Positions 33,962-42,732 of a DNA stretch of 64,000 bases are shown here, piece after piece. The position numbers and the translations under genes were made by a program. A model generated the notes under the pieces. That model worked only from the letters and a program-made list of their open reading frames with translations, ran no database searches and was not told the origin of the DNA. This DNA comes from Pseudoalteromonas sp. XMcav2-N. Its GTDB lineage: Bacteria; Pseudomonadota; Gammaproteobacteria; Enterobacterales; Alteromonadaceae. The DNA is taken from positions 558,001 to 622,000 of the forward strand of contig NZ_JAMXSF010000001.1 of assembly GCF_024124545.1 (NCBI RefSeq), in the 5' to 3' direction. Positions within the stretch are counted from its first letter, which is position 1, and every line of letters starts with the position of its first letter.

Positions 33962-34807
33962 TTGATAAAATACGACTTACACAGTCACAGTACTTTTTCG
34001 GATGGTCGTTTGGCAGTGAGCGCTTTACTTGAACGGGCAACCGAAAGAGGTGTGGACGTACTGGCCATTACGGATCACGACACGGTGGCTGGTCTTGCCC
34101 CAGCGCGTGCCTATATTGCAGATAAACAGCTGCCGTTATCTTTGGTTTCAGGCGTAGAAATCTCAACCAAATGGGAGAGTTTCGAAATCCACATCGTTGG
34201 TCTGAATATTGATGAAAACGCTGATGCGTTAAACGCACTGCTTGCCAGTCAGCAGCAAAAGCGCCGGGAGCGTGCCAAAGAAATTGGTGCGCGGCTTGCT
34301 AAGCGTGGCTATGAAGGCATATACGAAGAAGCACAATTGCTGGCCGAAAACGCCGAAATTACCCGCGCTCATTTTGCCAAAGCGCTGGTGGACAGAGGCG
34401 TCGCCAAAAACATTCAGGGCGTTTTTAAGAAGTATCTGGGACGTAACAAAATTGGTTATGTCCCCAGCAGCTGGTGCAGCATGGCACAAGCCATTGAGGC
34501 GATACACAGTGCCGGCGGTGTAAGCGTACTGGCGCATCCCGGACGCTATCAAATGTCGAATAAGTGGCTCAGAAAGCTACTGGACGAATTCAGTGGAGCC
34601 GGCGGAAAAGCAATGGAGGTGGCACAGCCTCAACAAGCACCTTCCGAGCGGCAGTTTTTGGGTCAGTTGAGTCGGGAATACAACTTACTGGCCAGCCAGG
34701 GATCTGACTTTCATTATCCAACAAACTGGTTGGATCTTGGAAAAAACCTATACTTACCAAAAGATTGCCAAGGGGTTTGGCAGTTCTGGGGCGCGACAGA
34801 GGAGTGA
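33962..34807 (+). CDS. rnm: RNase AM-type 5'-3' exoribonuclease (PHP domain, YciV)
   Basis: TTG start 33962, 281 residues; no ATG or GTG fits better. The PHP metal motifs are [13 protein letters not shown] and [10 protein letters not shown], then SGVEIS, with later SVLAHPGRY and [13 protein letters not shown]. coli RNase AM (YciV, 293 residues) trims 5' ends of rRNA and short RNAs. Head of a rightward operon with yciO and scpAB; the same rnm-yciO order lies next to trp in E. coli. Divergent from the trp operon; its promoter lies in 33806-33961. Confidence 0.92.
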   Translation: MIKYDLHSHSTFSDGRLAVSALLERATERGVDVLAITDHDTVAGLAPARAYIADKQLPLSLVSGVEISTKWESFEIHIVGLNIDENADALNALLASQQQKRRERAKEIGARLAKRGYEGIYEEAQLLAENAEITRAHFAKALVDRGVAKNIQGVFKKYLGRNKIGYVPSSWCSMAQAIEAIHSAGGVSVLAHPGRYQMSNKWLRKLLDEFSGAGGKAMEVAQPQQAPSERQFLGQLSREYNLLASQGSDFHYPTNWLDLGKNLYLPKDCQGVWQFWGATEE

Positions 34808-34811
34808 CAGC

Positions 34812-35432
34812 GTGAGCCAATTTTTTCATATTCATCCCGATAATCCACAGGGTCGTCTTATCCGTCAGGCCGTTGATATCATTCAGCAGGGCGGGGTGAT
34901 CGTCTATCCAACTGATTCGGGCTATGCCATCGGCTGCAGCCTGGGCAATAAACAGGCCAAGGAGCGTATCGAGCGCATTCGTGGCATCGAAAAGCACCAT
35001 AACTTTACCCTGATGTGCCGGGATTTATCTGAGTTGTCGACGTATGCACGCGTCGATAATCAAATGTTTCGGATGATTAAAAACAATACTCCTGGTCCGT
35101 ATACTTTTATTCTTAAAGGGACGAAGGAAGTACCGCGACGTTTGCTCAATGAGAAGAAAAAAACCATCGGGATCCGGGTGACTGAGCACCCTATTACGTC
35201 CGCTTTACTGGCCGAGTTGGGTGAGCCTTTGATGTCTTGTTCGCTGATCCTGCCTGATGAGCAATTTACAGAGTCAGATCCGGAAGACATCCGGCTGCGT
35301 CTGGAGAAGCATGTTGATCTGATCATTCATGGTGGTTATCTGGTAGAGCAGGCGACCACGGTAATTGATATGTCTGACGACGAGTTGGTGATCCTGCGCC
35401 GTGGGTGTGGCGATACGGCCCCGTTTGAATAA
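34812..35432 (+). CDS. yciO: YciO, threonylcarbamoyl-AMP synthase-like protein
   Basis: GTG 34812 has GGAG 7 bases upstream and starts 4 bases behind the rnm stop, giving 207 residues like E. coli YciO (206). The nucleotide-binding YrdC/Sua5 features are VIVYPTDSGYAIGCSLG, KERIERIRGIEKHHNFTLMC, PGPYTFILKGT and IGIRVTEHPI. YciO is a paralogue of the tRNA t6A enzyme TsaC, and its activity is weak or uncertain. Cytoplasmic. Confidence 0.93.
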   Translation: MSQFFHIHPDNPQGRLIRQAVDIIQQGGVIVYPTDSGYAIGCSLGNKQAKERIERIRGIEKHHNFTLMCRDLSELSTYARVDNQMFRMIKNNTPGPYTFILKGTKEVPRRLLNEKKKTIGIRVTEHPITSALLAELGEPLMSCSLILPDEQFTESDPEDIRLRLEKHVDLIIHGGYLVEQATTVIDMSDDELVILRRGCGDTAPFE

Positions 35433-35434
35433 TC

Positions 35435-36250
35435 ATGGGTGACCAACCAGCACAAAAAAAGCTGCCACTGGCATTTTTACACGGGGAGGCCGTACTGGAA
35501 AAGCCGGAGGATCTCTATATTCCTCCGGACGCGCTGGAAGTGATACTGGAAACGTTTGAAGGTCCGCTTGACCTGCTACTGTATCTGATCAAACGCCATA
35601 AATTAGATATTCTCGAATTACCTATTCTGAGTATCACACAACAATATGTGCGGTATGTGGAGATGATGCAGGGTATGCAGCTTGAACTGGCCGGAGAGTA
35701 TCTGGTGATGGCTGCTTTGCTGGCACAGATAAAGTCTCGTCTGCTATTACCTGTGCATGAAGAGCTGGAAGACGAAGAAGACCCTCGCGCGGAGTTGGTC
35801 AGAAGACTTCAGGAATATGAACAGTTCAAAAAAGCCGCCGAAAACTTAGACCAGTTACCTCGTGTTGATCGGGAAATTTTTGTTGCTCGCGCTTTGATGG
35901 AGGAGTCTGAGGAGCCTCTGGCGCGCCTGCCGGATATAGAAATGGCAGAGCTGCTGCTGGCGCTCAGTGACGTTATGGCCCGGGCAAAAACCTTTGAGCA
36001 TCACCAGATCAGTGCTGAGGTGCTATCCACTCGTGAGCGTATGGCGGCAATCCTTCAGTTTTTGTCGGAACAGTCGGAGCCAGTAGAATTTACCCGGCTG
36101 TTTACTCTGTCTGAAGGACGTAGTGGCGTAGTGGTGACGTTTATCGCCATGCTGGAGCTTTTAAAGGAGCAGTTAATTAATTGCTTACAGGTAGCACCAG
36201 CCGTTACTCCTGCCAGTGCAATTTATTTGTCATTAAAGCTACAAGAGTGA
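35435..36250 (+). CDS. scpA: Segregation and condensation protein A
   Basis: 271 residues, start 2 bases behind yciO. ScpA (kleisin) signatures: LETFEGPLDLLLYLIKRHKLDILELPI at the N-terminus (SMC-binding) and MAALLAQIKSRLLLP; the C-terminal winged-helix end has FTRLFTLSEGRSGVVVTFIAMLELLKEQLI. It bridges the SMC dimer with ScpB. The N-terminal 25 residues before the domain are longer than usual. Operon with scpB, which lies 50 bases on. Confidence 0.95.
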   Translation: MGDQPAQKKLPLAFLHGEAVLEKPEDLYIPPDALEVILETFEGPLDLLLYLIKRHKLDILELPILSITQQYVRYVEMMQGMQLELAGEYLVMAALLAQIKSRLLLPVHEELEDEEDPRAELVRRLQEYEQFKKAAENLDQLPRVDREIFVARALMEESEEPLARLPDIEMAELLLALSDVMARAKTFEHHQISAEVLSTRERMAAILQFLSEQSEPVEFTRLFTLSEGRSGVVVTFIAMLELLKEQLINCLQVAPAVTPASAIYLSLKLQE

Positions 36251-36300
36251 CGCGGGCTCTGTCATAATACGCCGCTTTAGACTAGCCTTATCCTACTTGC

Positions 36301-36888
36301 ATGAAACGTCGTATCAGTGATGAACAATTGGTTGAACTGGTGGAAGCTGCCATATTCGTTGCTGACAAGCCTTTATCACGCAAACAACTGAAAGAGACCG
36401 TTTTACTGGACATCAATGTATCGGATAAACGGCTTCGTGATGCACTGGACACCCTGAGTGAACACTATCAGACCAGAGGCGTCAAACTGGTTGAAGTTGG
36501 CACCGGTTATCGTTTTCAGGCTTGTGCCAGTTTAAGCCCCTGGCTCAGTAACTTGTGGCAGGAAAAAGCACCTAAGTACTCCCGTGCCACACTTGAAACA
36601 TTGGCCCTGATAGCTTATCGACAGCCTATTACGCGGGGCGAAATCGAGCAAGTACGTGGCGTGACCGTCAGCTCTAACATCATTAAGAGCTTGCTGGAGC
36701 GTCAGTGGATAAAAGTGGTGGGCTATAAAGAGGTGCCGGGCAAACCGGCATTGTATGCAACGACCAGACAATTTTTAGACTACTTTTCGCTTAACGGGCT
36801 GGATATGCTCCCGGAGCTGCCGCCACAACAGGGCGAAAAGCTAGATCAGATGTTAGATGATCCTTCTGTGAGAGAACCATCAGAATGA
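36301..36888 (+). CDS. scpB: Segregation and condensation protein B
   Basis: 195 residues, two winged-helix domains ([31 protein letters not shown] and [25 protein letters not shown]). It forms a dimer that binds ScpA. The end overlaps the rluB start by 4 bases. Cytoplasmic, chromosome condensation. The family is certain. Confidence 0.95.
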   Translation: MKRRISDEQLVELVEAAIFVADKPLSRKQLKETVLLDINVSDKRLRDALDTLSEHYQTRGVKLVEVGTGYRFQACASLSPWLSNLWQEKAPKYSRATLETLALIAYRQPITRGEIEQVRGVTVSSNIIKSLLERQWIKVVGYKEVPGKPALYATTRQFLDYFSLNGLDMLPELPPQQGEKLDQMLDDPSVREPSE

Positions 36889-37745
36889 GTGAGAAGTTAC
36901 AAAAAGTTTTAGCACGCGCAGGCGTTGGCTCGCGTCGTGAAATGGAAAAATACATCGAAAGCAACCGCGTCAGTGTTGATGGCAAGGTGGCTAAACTGGG
37001 TGACCGCGTAGAAGAAAACGCAGTGATCCGGGTCGATGGTCATATTGTTAAGGTAGAGCAACAGGAAGAGCGTATCTGCCGTGTGCTGATGTACCATAAG
37101 CCGGAAGGCGAGCTGTGTACACGTAAGGACCCTGAAGGGCGTCGTACTGTGTTTGATCGCCTGCCGCGCATTGAAGGTGATCGCTGGATTGCCATAGGTC
37201 GTCTGGATATCAACACGTCAGGTCTGCTGTTATTCACCAATGATGGTGAACTGGCCAATCGCCTGATGCACCCCAAATACGAAGTAGAACGCGAGTACTC
37301 AGTTCGGGTGTTTGGAGATGTCACCAACGAGCACCTGCGCAATCTGAAAAAAGGCGTAGAACTTGAAGATGGCCCGGCAAAATTCCTGAAATTGGTGCCT
37401 CGCGGTGGTGAGGGTCTTAACAAGTGGTTTAATGTGACACTAACGGAAGGCCGTAACCGTGAAGTGCGCCGTTTGTGGCAATCACAGGAGCTGGAAGTAT
37501 CCCGTCTTATTCGCGTTCGTTACGGAAAGCTTGAGTTAAGCAAGCGTTTGCCTCAGGGCGGCTGGGAAGAGCTCAAGCTGGAAGATGTAAACTATTTGCG
37601 CAAGTCGGTAGGTTTACGCCCTGAGACTCAGACCAAACTGTCTGTGATGCCTGAAAAGCGCAAAGATAAGCGTGCTAAAATCAACCGAATTCGAAAGGCA
37701 GTAAGTAAACACAACCAGCGCCTTAAACAGAGCAAACGCCGTTAA
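36885..37745 (+). CDS. rluB: 23S rRNA pseudouridine(2605) synthase
   Basis: 286 residues. N-terminal S4 domain ([40 protein letters not shown]), then the RsuA/RluB catalytic core with Asp in [26 protein letters not shown], and [23 protein letters not shown]. The C-terminal basic tail ([29 protein letters not shown]) is typical of RluB. It makes pseudouridine at position 2605. Start overlaps scpB by 4 bases; terminator follows. Confidence 0.95.
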   Translation: MSEKLQKVLARAGVGSRREMEKYIESNRVSVDGKVAKLGDRVEENAVIRVDGHIVKVEQQEERICRVLMYHKPEGELCTRKDPEGRRTVFDRLPRIEGDRWIAIGRLDINTSGLLLFTNDGELANRLMHPKYEVEREYSVRVFGDVTNEHLRNLKKGVELEDGPAKFLKLVPRGGEGLNKWFNVTLTEGRNREVRRLWQSQELEVSRLIRVRYGKLELSKRLPQGGWEELKLEDVNYLRKSVGLRPETQTKLSVMPEKRKDKRAKINRIRKAVSKHNQRLKQSKRR

Positions 37746-37755
37746 AACAGAAATT

Positions 37756-37782
37756 AAAAAAGCCGCTTTTTGCGGCTTTTTT
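37756..37782 (+). terminator. Intrinsic terminator of the rnm-rluB operon
   Basis: AAAAAAGCCGC / GCGGCTTTTTT around a TTTTT loop. Confidence 0.88.
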
Positions 37783-37787
37783 AATTG

Positions 37788-37836
37788 GTATATATCAATT
37801 TGCTCCTTCAAATTGAACAGGTCTTAAGTGAAATAG
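37788..37836. repeat. Short copy of the interspersed repeat
   Basis: ATTTGCTCCTTCAAATTGAA followed by CAGGTCTTAAGTGAAATAGG and TATCAC is nearly the reverse complement of the left end of the long copy at 42361. It lies between the rluB terminator and the convergent yciK stop. Only the end of the element is present. Confidence 0.75.
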
Positions 37837-37839
37837 GTA

Positions 37840-38583
37840 TCACTTAGGTTGGGCGTCGAGTGACTGGCCGTTGACCTGAGCTGAATCGTCAGACATCAGA
37901 TAGAGGTAAGTCGGCATCAGATCTTCTGGCGTTTTTAACTTATCTTTGTCTTCGCCCGGATAGGCGGTAGCACGCATGCTGGTGCGAGTGGCACCCGGGT
38001 TAATACAGTTTATACGAATGTTGGTTTTGCCCACTTCCGCCGCCCAGGTTTGCATCATGCCTTCAGTGGCGAATTTAGAAATTGCGTAAGCGCCCCAAAA
38101 TTCGCGGCCCTGACGACCTACGCCTGATGAGGTGAACACAATAGACGCACTGGGTGCTTTGCGCATCACCGGAAACAGGTATTTAGTGATCATTGCCTGT
38201 GCGGTCACGTTCACCTTCATGATATTTTCGAATGTAGAAACACAAAAGTGCTCAAGCGGGCCCAATGAGCCTAAAATAGAGGCGTTATTTAACAGTCCGT
38301 CAAGTTTGCCAAATTGTTGTTCGATTGTGGCGGCAAGGTCGCGGTAGTGTTGTTTTGTGGCACCTTTCAGATCTAAAGGGACGATGGCTGGCTGTGGGTA
38401 CCCTGCGGCAACGATTTCATCGTAAACACATTCCAGTTTTTTGGTGGTTTTACCCAGCAGAATTACCGTGGCACCATGTCTGGCATAGGTCAGTGCGGCA
38501 ACACGGCCAATGCCATCCCCTGCACCTGTGACCAAAATCACTTTGTTTTCTAAAGCATTCTCAGCTGCTTGATAAGTATGCAT
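37840..38583 (-). CDS. yciK: YciK-type short-chain dehydrogenase
   Basis: ATG 38583 has AGAGG 8 bases upstream and gives 247 residues. Rossmann motif VTGAGDGIGRVAALTYARHG, NNAS at the NAG position, catalytic FTSSGVGRQGREFWGAYAISKFA (Ser, Tyr, Lys). The E. coli orthologue is YciK, an oxidoreductase of unknown substrate. The gene follows rluB in the same neighbourhood as in E. coli (where btuR lies between). Convergent with rluB. Confidence 0.92.
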   Translation of the reverse strand: MHTYQAAENALENKVILVTGAGDGIGRVAALTYARHGATVILLGKTTKKLECVYDEIVAAGYPQPAIVPLDLKGATKQHYRDLAATIEQQFGKLDGLLNNASILGSLGPLEHFCVSTFENIMKVNVTAQAMITKYLFPVMRKAPSASIVFTSSGVGRQGREFWGAYAISKFATEGMMQTWAAEVGKTNIRINCINPGATRTSMRATAYPGEDKDKLKTPEDLMPTYLYLMSDDSAQVNGQSLDAQPK

Positions 38584-38852
38584 TGTGAACCTCTGAACTA
38601 AATTTTCAGCATATTTTACCACATACCACAGCCAAGTTATCGAATTTATTGTAAATATGGCTGGCGAAACGCTACACTTTGCGTTAACTTAAACTGGTCT
38701 AATGTCTTATTAAAAGCAGATTTACCTTTAAGTACCTTTTTGCAAAGGTTTTAACTAAAAATTCTCTGATCGCTCAATTTATCAGCTAAATTAAGCAGTT
38801 AAGTTGGATTCAGGGCTAAGAATAATAATAAGATTATGTCGGAGCCAAATAA

Positions 38853-41273
38853 ATGAAAAAAATGCTACTCTCACTCGCGGTTTCTGCAGCCTTAGCTGGT
38901 TGTGGTGGCGGTGAAACCCTTGATGACGTAAAACAAGAAAGTACGGCTGTAACGCCCAGCGCCTCGATTAAATTCGACCCCTCAAATGGCGTGATCTCAG
39001 TGCCTAATGACTTGCTGTTTAGCGGGACTCAGGATGGCACGCTAAATATCCCCGGTGAGCTGAATGACGATCGCTCTCCTAAAATACAGCGTGTTCAGTA
39101 TGCCGATCCTTCACTCGCTTTAGGGGCGCTGGATGGCTGGTCAACGCAAATGCCTTTTGCTATCGATTTGACCGTTCCTGCTGGTGTTGAAATTGATGCT
39201 GCCAGTGTTGCAACGCCTGGCTCTGTGCGTATTTTTGAAGTGGTGATGGGGGCAAGCCTGACCGATGCAGAGTGCGCTCAGGTACCAGCAGGTATTGCCT
39301 GTAAAGGTGTTGCTGAGCTAACCTTCGGCCCAGCTGGTGACTTTATTGCCCAGCTAGGTGCTGATGGTAAGAGTATCAATGTTATCCCAATGAAGCCATT
39401 AAAGTCGGGGACATCTTATATCACTGTTTTGACTACGGGTCTGAAAGACAGTTCAGGCAGCATCGCACCGTCTTCGACCTATACGCTATTAAAGCAGGAA
39501 GCACCTTTGGTGACAAAGGCGCAGAGAGACTTACAGGGTGTGATCAAAAGTTATGAAAGCGCAGTGACATCGCTTGGAACGGTGACCAGCGAGGAGATCA
39601 TCTATTCTGCGGCAATGACGACTCATTCAACTTTTGAAGTGATGGGAGCCGTTAAGCAATTACTGGCTGCGTCTATTACTACCGAGAAAAGACCTGTATT
39701 GAGTGTGGGTGAACAGCCTGCTGACGGCCTAACGGTGGCCGATGTACTGGGAGATGCTTTGCCAGAGCAGGTACGTCCTTTGTATCGCTCAGTCCGATAC
39801 CTTAAAGGCAACATTGTGTTACCGCTTTATCTTACAAAGCCTCAAACTAAAGATGACGCTGCGTTGGCTGATACCTATTGGCAGGCACAGTGTGATAATG
39901 CTGCCGCTGTGAATGCATATAAAGAAGCGATAGGTGAAGAGCCAGCACTAAAAGAGGGTAATGACACTGTCTGTGATGCACTTTCTAATGGTCGTTTGAG
40001 AGACCTGGGCCTGGATCAGCATAAATTTGTTACTAAGTACAACCCAATTCCAAATTCACCTGGTGCAGAGAACATCCCGGTCCAAATCACTATGCCAGCA
40101 GATGAAACTAATCGCCCTGAAACAGGCTGGCCGGTTGTTATTATGCAGCATGGTATCACCAGTAAAAAAGAAGATATGCTGGGTCTGACGCTGGCGCTAA
40201 CCCAGGCTGGTTTTGCAACAGTTGCAATCGACCACCCGCTACATGGTGAGCGTGGTATCGATGTAGACGGCGACGGTGAAGATGACTTCAATGCGTCGAC
40301 TAAGAGTGTACTGCATTATATGAATCTGCAGTCACTACTGGTTGCACGTGATAACCTGCGTCAGTCGACCGCTGATTTATTAGGTTTGCGTCTGGGTCTG
40401 AACTTTATCAACCAGGCAACAGCGGTCCCATTATTGTTCAATACTCAGGATGTAAGCTTCATCGGCCATTCTTTGGGTTCTGTGGTAGGCCCGGGCTTTA
40501 TCGCTATGGCAAACACACCATTGGATGAGCAAGTTGATGCTTTGTTCAACGTAAAAGCAGGCGCCTTATCAAGTGGTGGCTCAGGTATTGCCAATTTCCT
40601 GGTTGAGTCCGCTTCATTTGGCCCGGTAGTGAAAAGTGCGGTGCTTTCTGCTGCAACCGATCTGGCTGTGTCTAAGCAATTTAACGCTTACATGACAGAA
40701 GGCGCGATTAGCGACTGTGGTCAGTTTGCAACAGATGCTGGCGCATTTACCAACTGTGCTTACTCGACCTTTACCGCTCAGCTTGAAGCAAATGGTGACG
40801 CGGTTGCGCTTGGCGCGATTAATGCGACAGTCACGCAGTTTGCCTACGCTGCACAAAGTGTACTGGGCAGTGCTGATGCAGCCAACTTTGCTGGCGCGGT
40901 GAAAGCGCTGGGCACACCTATTTATATGGGCGTGGTTGTGGGTGGTGAAAACGGCAACAAGAAAGACCAGGTCATTCCGCCGTCAACTGAAAGTAACCCG
41001 CTGTCGGGCAGCTTGCCAATGGCAGCACTGATGGGGCTGACGCCGGTGAGTGAGTCTCAGATGTCGACCGATGGCACTCCGGGCAGCTATGTTGTTAGCT
41101 TTAGCCAGGGCCACCACAGTTCATTACTCACAACAGGCTTTGATGAGCGCTCGGGTGGTACTGCTGAAGGTCATGCGGCAGCAACGATGGAGATCCAGCA
41201 GCAGCTGGCCACCTTCCTGGCATCTAAAGGTCTGACGCTACCGATCACTAACGATGCTGTTATTGCAAAATAA
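38853..41273 (+). CDS. VolA / Pla-1 family lipase lipoprotein
   Basis: 806 residues with a GGAG site 8 bases before ATG. Lipoprotein signal MKKMLLSLAVSAALAGCGGG (Cys17). Two parts: an N-terminal beta-rich region (to about 400, with NDLLFSGTQDGTLNIPG) and a C-terminal alpha/beta-hydrolase whose nucleophile is in GHSLG (Ser540; GHSLGSVVG) and whose His is in the final GHHSSLLTT. Pla-1/cef and VolA are surface-exposed lysophospholipases of Vibrio. It sits between yciK and sohB, an insertion relative to E. coli. Confidence 0.9.
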   Translation: MKKMLLSLAVSAALAGCGGGETLDDVKQESTAVTPSASIKFDPSNGVISVPNDLLFSGTQDGTLNIPGELNDDRSPKIQRVQYADPSLALGALDGWSTQMPFAIDLTVPAGVEIDAASVATPGSVRIFEVVMGASLTDAECAQVPAGIACKGVAELTFGPAGDFIAQLGADGKSINVIPMKPLKSGTSYITVLTTGLKDSSGSIAPSSTYTLLKQEAPLVTKAQRDLQGVIKSYESAVTSLGTVTSEEIIYSAAMTTHSTFEVMGAVKQLLAASITTEKRPVLSVGEQPADGLTVADVLGDALPEQVRPLYRSVRYLKGNIVLPLYLTKPQTKDDAALADTYWQAQCDNAAAVNAYKEAIGEEPALKEGNDTVCDALSNGRLRDLGLDQHKFVTKYNPIPNSPGAENIPVQITMPADETNRPETGWPVVIMQHGITSKKEDMLGLTLALTQAGFATVAIDHPLHGERGIDVDGDGEDDFNASTKSVLHYMNLQSLLVARDNLRQSTADLLGLRLGLNFINQATAVPLLFNTQDVSFIGHSLGSVVGPGFIAMANTPLDEQVDALFNVKAGALSSGGSGIANFLVESASFGPVVKSAVLSAATDLAVSKQFNAYMTEGAISDCGQFATDAGAFTNCAYSTFTAQLEANGDAVALGAINATVTQFAYAAQSVLGSADAANFAGAVKALGTPIYMGVVVGGENGNKKDQVIPPSTESNPLSGSLPMAALMGLTPVSESQMSTDGTPGSYVVSFSQGHHSSLLTTGFDERSGGTAEGHAAATMEIQQQLATFLASKGLTLPITNDAVIAK

Positions 41274-41293
41274 TCGCATTTAAGAGATTATGG

Positions 41294-41322
41294 AAAAGCC
41301 GCTGTTTCAGCGGCTTTTTTTT
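41294..41322 (+). terminator. Intrinsic terminator of the lipase gene
   Basis: AAAAGCCGCTG / CAGCGGCTTTT with TTT loop and eight Ts. Confidence 0.88.
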
Positions 41323-41345
41323 ACTTAAATTTCAGGAGTAGAAAG

Positions 41346-42359
41346 TTGGCATTTTTATACGAGTATGGATTATTTTTGGCCAAGGCCGTGACACTGGTCG
41401 CTGCGCTTGGCGCAATCATCGCGATGATTGTTGCTGCAAGCCATAAACCAAAGTCTCAATCAGGTGAAATCGAGCTGACGGATCTGTCAAAGCGTCTGGA
41501 CGAAGCGAAAGAGCAGTTTCTGGCGCAAACACTGGATAAAAAAGCGCTCAAATCTCATGTCAAGCAACAAAAAAAGGCTGAGTCGGAGCAGTCCGATGAT
41601 ACACAAAAGCGGGTCTTTGTGGTTGAATTTTGCGGCAGCATGGATGCCCATGAAGTGGAAAACCTCAGAGAGGAAATCACTGCGATTCTGACCATTGCTG
41701 ATACTAAACAGGATCAGGTGGTGGTGAATCTGGAAAGTGGAGGCGGGGTTGTACATGGGTACGGACTGGCAGCTTCTCAGCTTCAACGTGTAAAAGATGC
41801 TGGCCTGCCACTGACAGTGTGCGTAGATAAAATTGCCGCCAGTGGTGGCTATATGATGGCCTGTGTGGCGGATAAAATTGTTGCCGCACCCTTTGCCATT
41901 GTCGGTTCTATTGGGGTAATTGCCCAGATGCCAAACTTCAATAAGTTGCTGAAAAAGAACGACATCGACTATGAGCAGATTACGGCTGGTGAGTTCAAGC
42001 GGACCCTGACTCTGTTTGGGGAGAACACGGACAAAGGACGCGAAAAGTTTCGTGAGGAAGTTGAGCATACCCATGGCCTGTTCAAGCGCTTCGTCAGTGA
42101 CAACCGCCCCAACATGGACATAGACAAGGTGGCGACTGGTGAGCACTGGCTGGCCAGCCATGCTTATGAGTTTGCTCTGGTAGATGAACTGCGTACCAGT
42201 GATGACATATTGCTGGATCTGAATAATGCACATCAGCTCTACCAGGTGCGCTTCAAACTTAAGAAGCCACTGGCAGAAAAGCTGGGTGTAGGATTAAGCC
42301 TGAGCCTGGAGAAAGGGGCAATGCGGCTGTTTTCGAAGTGGCAAAAATCAAGTTACTAG
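41346..42359 (+). CDS. sohB: SohB, S49 family peptidase
   Basis: TTG 41346 with AGGAG 8 bases upstream; 337 residues. N-terminal membrane anchor (about 8-30), linker, then the S49 (SppA-type) domain: RVFVVEFCGSMDAHEVENLREEITAIL, VNLESGGGVVHGYGLAASQL, nucleophile Ser in AASGGYMMACVADKI, GSIGVIAQMPNF and the catalytic Lys in GEFKRTLTLFGENTDKGREKF. SohB is a periplasm-facing peptidase that can partly replace DegP. The stop is immediately followed by a long repeat copy. Confidence 0.94.
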   Translation: MAFLYEYGLFLAKAVTLVAALGAIIAMIVAASHKPKSQSGEIELTDLSKRLDEAKEQFLAQTLDKKALKSHVKQQKKAESEQSDDTQKRVFVVEFCGSMDAHEVENLREEITAILTIADTKQDQVVVNLESGGGVVHGYGLAASQLQRVKDAGLPLTVCVDKIAASGGYMMACVADKIVAAPFAIVGSIGVIAQMPNFNKLLKKNDIDYEQITAGEFKRTLTLFGENTDKGREKFREEVEHTHGLFKRFVSDNRPNMDIDKVATGEHWLASHAYEFALVDELRTSDDILLDLNNAHQLYQVRFKLKKPLAEKLGVGLSLSLEKGAMRLFSKWQKSSY

Positions 42360-42360
42360 T

Positions 42361-42582
42361 GATACCAATTTCAGTTAATACCTGTTCAATTTGAAGGAGC
42401 AAATATGACGCTGACGGCGTTAAAAATTTCTTATTTAGAACCTTTGCCTAAGGTATAAGTTCGCAAATTTTTTCCTCGCCTACATGGATGTAGGTGCCTC
42501 AGCGATAGCAGGACGCGGTAGCGATGTTATCGACCCTATTTTCTCGCCTCAAAATAGAACACTTAATTAAACAAATTGGTAT
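42361..42582. repeat. MITE-like interspersed repeat, copy A (about 222 bp)
   Basis: Ends are inverted repeats: GATACCAATTT at the left (42361-42371) and AAATTGGTATGAC at the right (42573-42585). It has no ORF. It is alignable with copy B at 47073 over its whole length, in the same orientation, with about four in five positions matching by eye, including TGTTATCGACCCTATTT, GGTGCCTCAGCG and AGAACACTTAATTAA. It begins 2 bases behind the sohB stop. Confidence 0.8.
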
Positions 42583-42732
42583 GACTTCTTCAGCGTCAGA
42601 TCTGGATCACAGGGTTTGGTGCAAATTGGTTTTAATACGGATTGGTATTATGTGCACTTCATTGCACAACTGAGAGAATGACTTTAGACAGTGCCTCCTG
42701 GAACCGGAGGCACTGTAAACAGGCTAGTGTAG
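42583..42732. other. Gap with hairpin between sohB and the FG-GAP lipoprotein gene
   Basis: 42688-42716 is an 11-pair hairpin (ACAGTGCCTCC / GGAGGCACTGT, loop TGGAACC) 17 bases downstream of the FG-GAP gene stop; it lacks a U-tract. At 42622-42650 two ATTGGTnnT strings repeat the repeat-end consensus. No gene. Confidence 0.5.
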
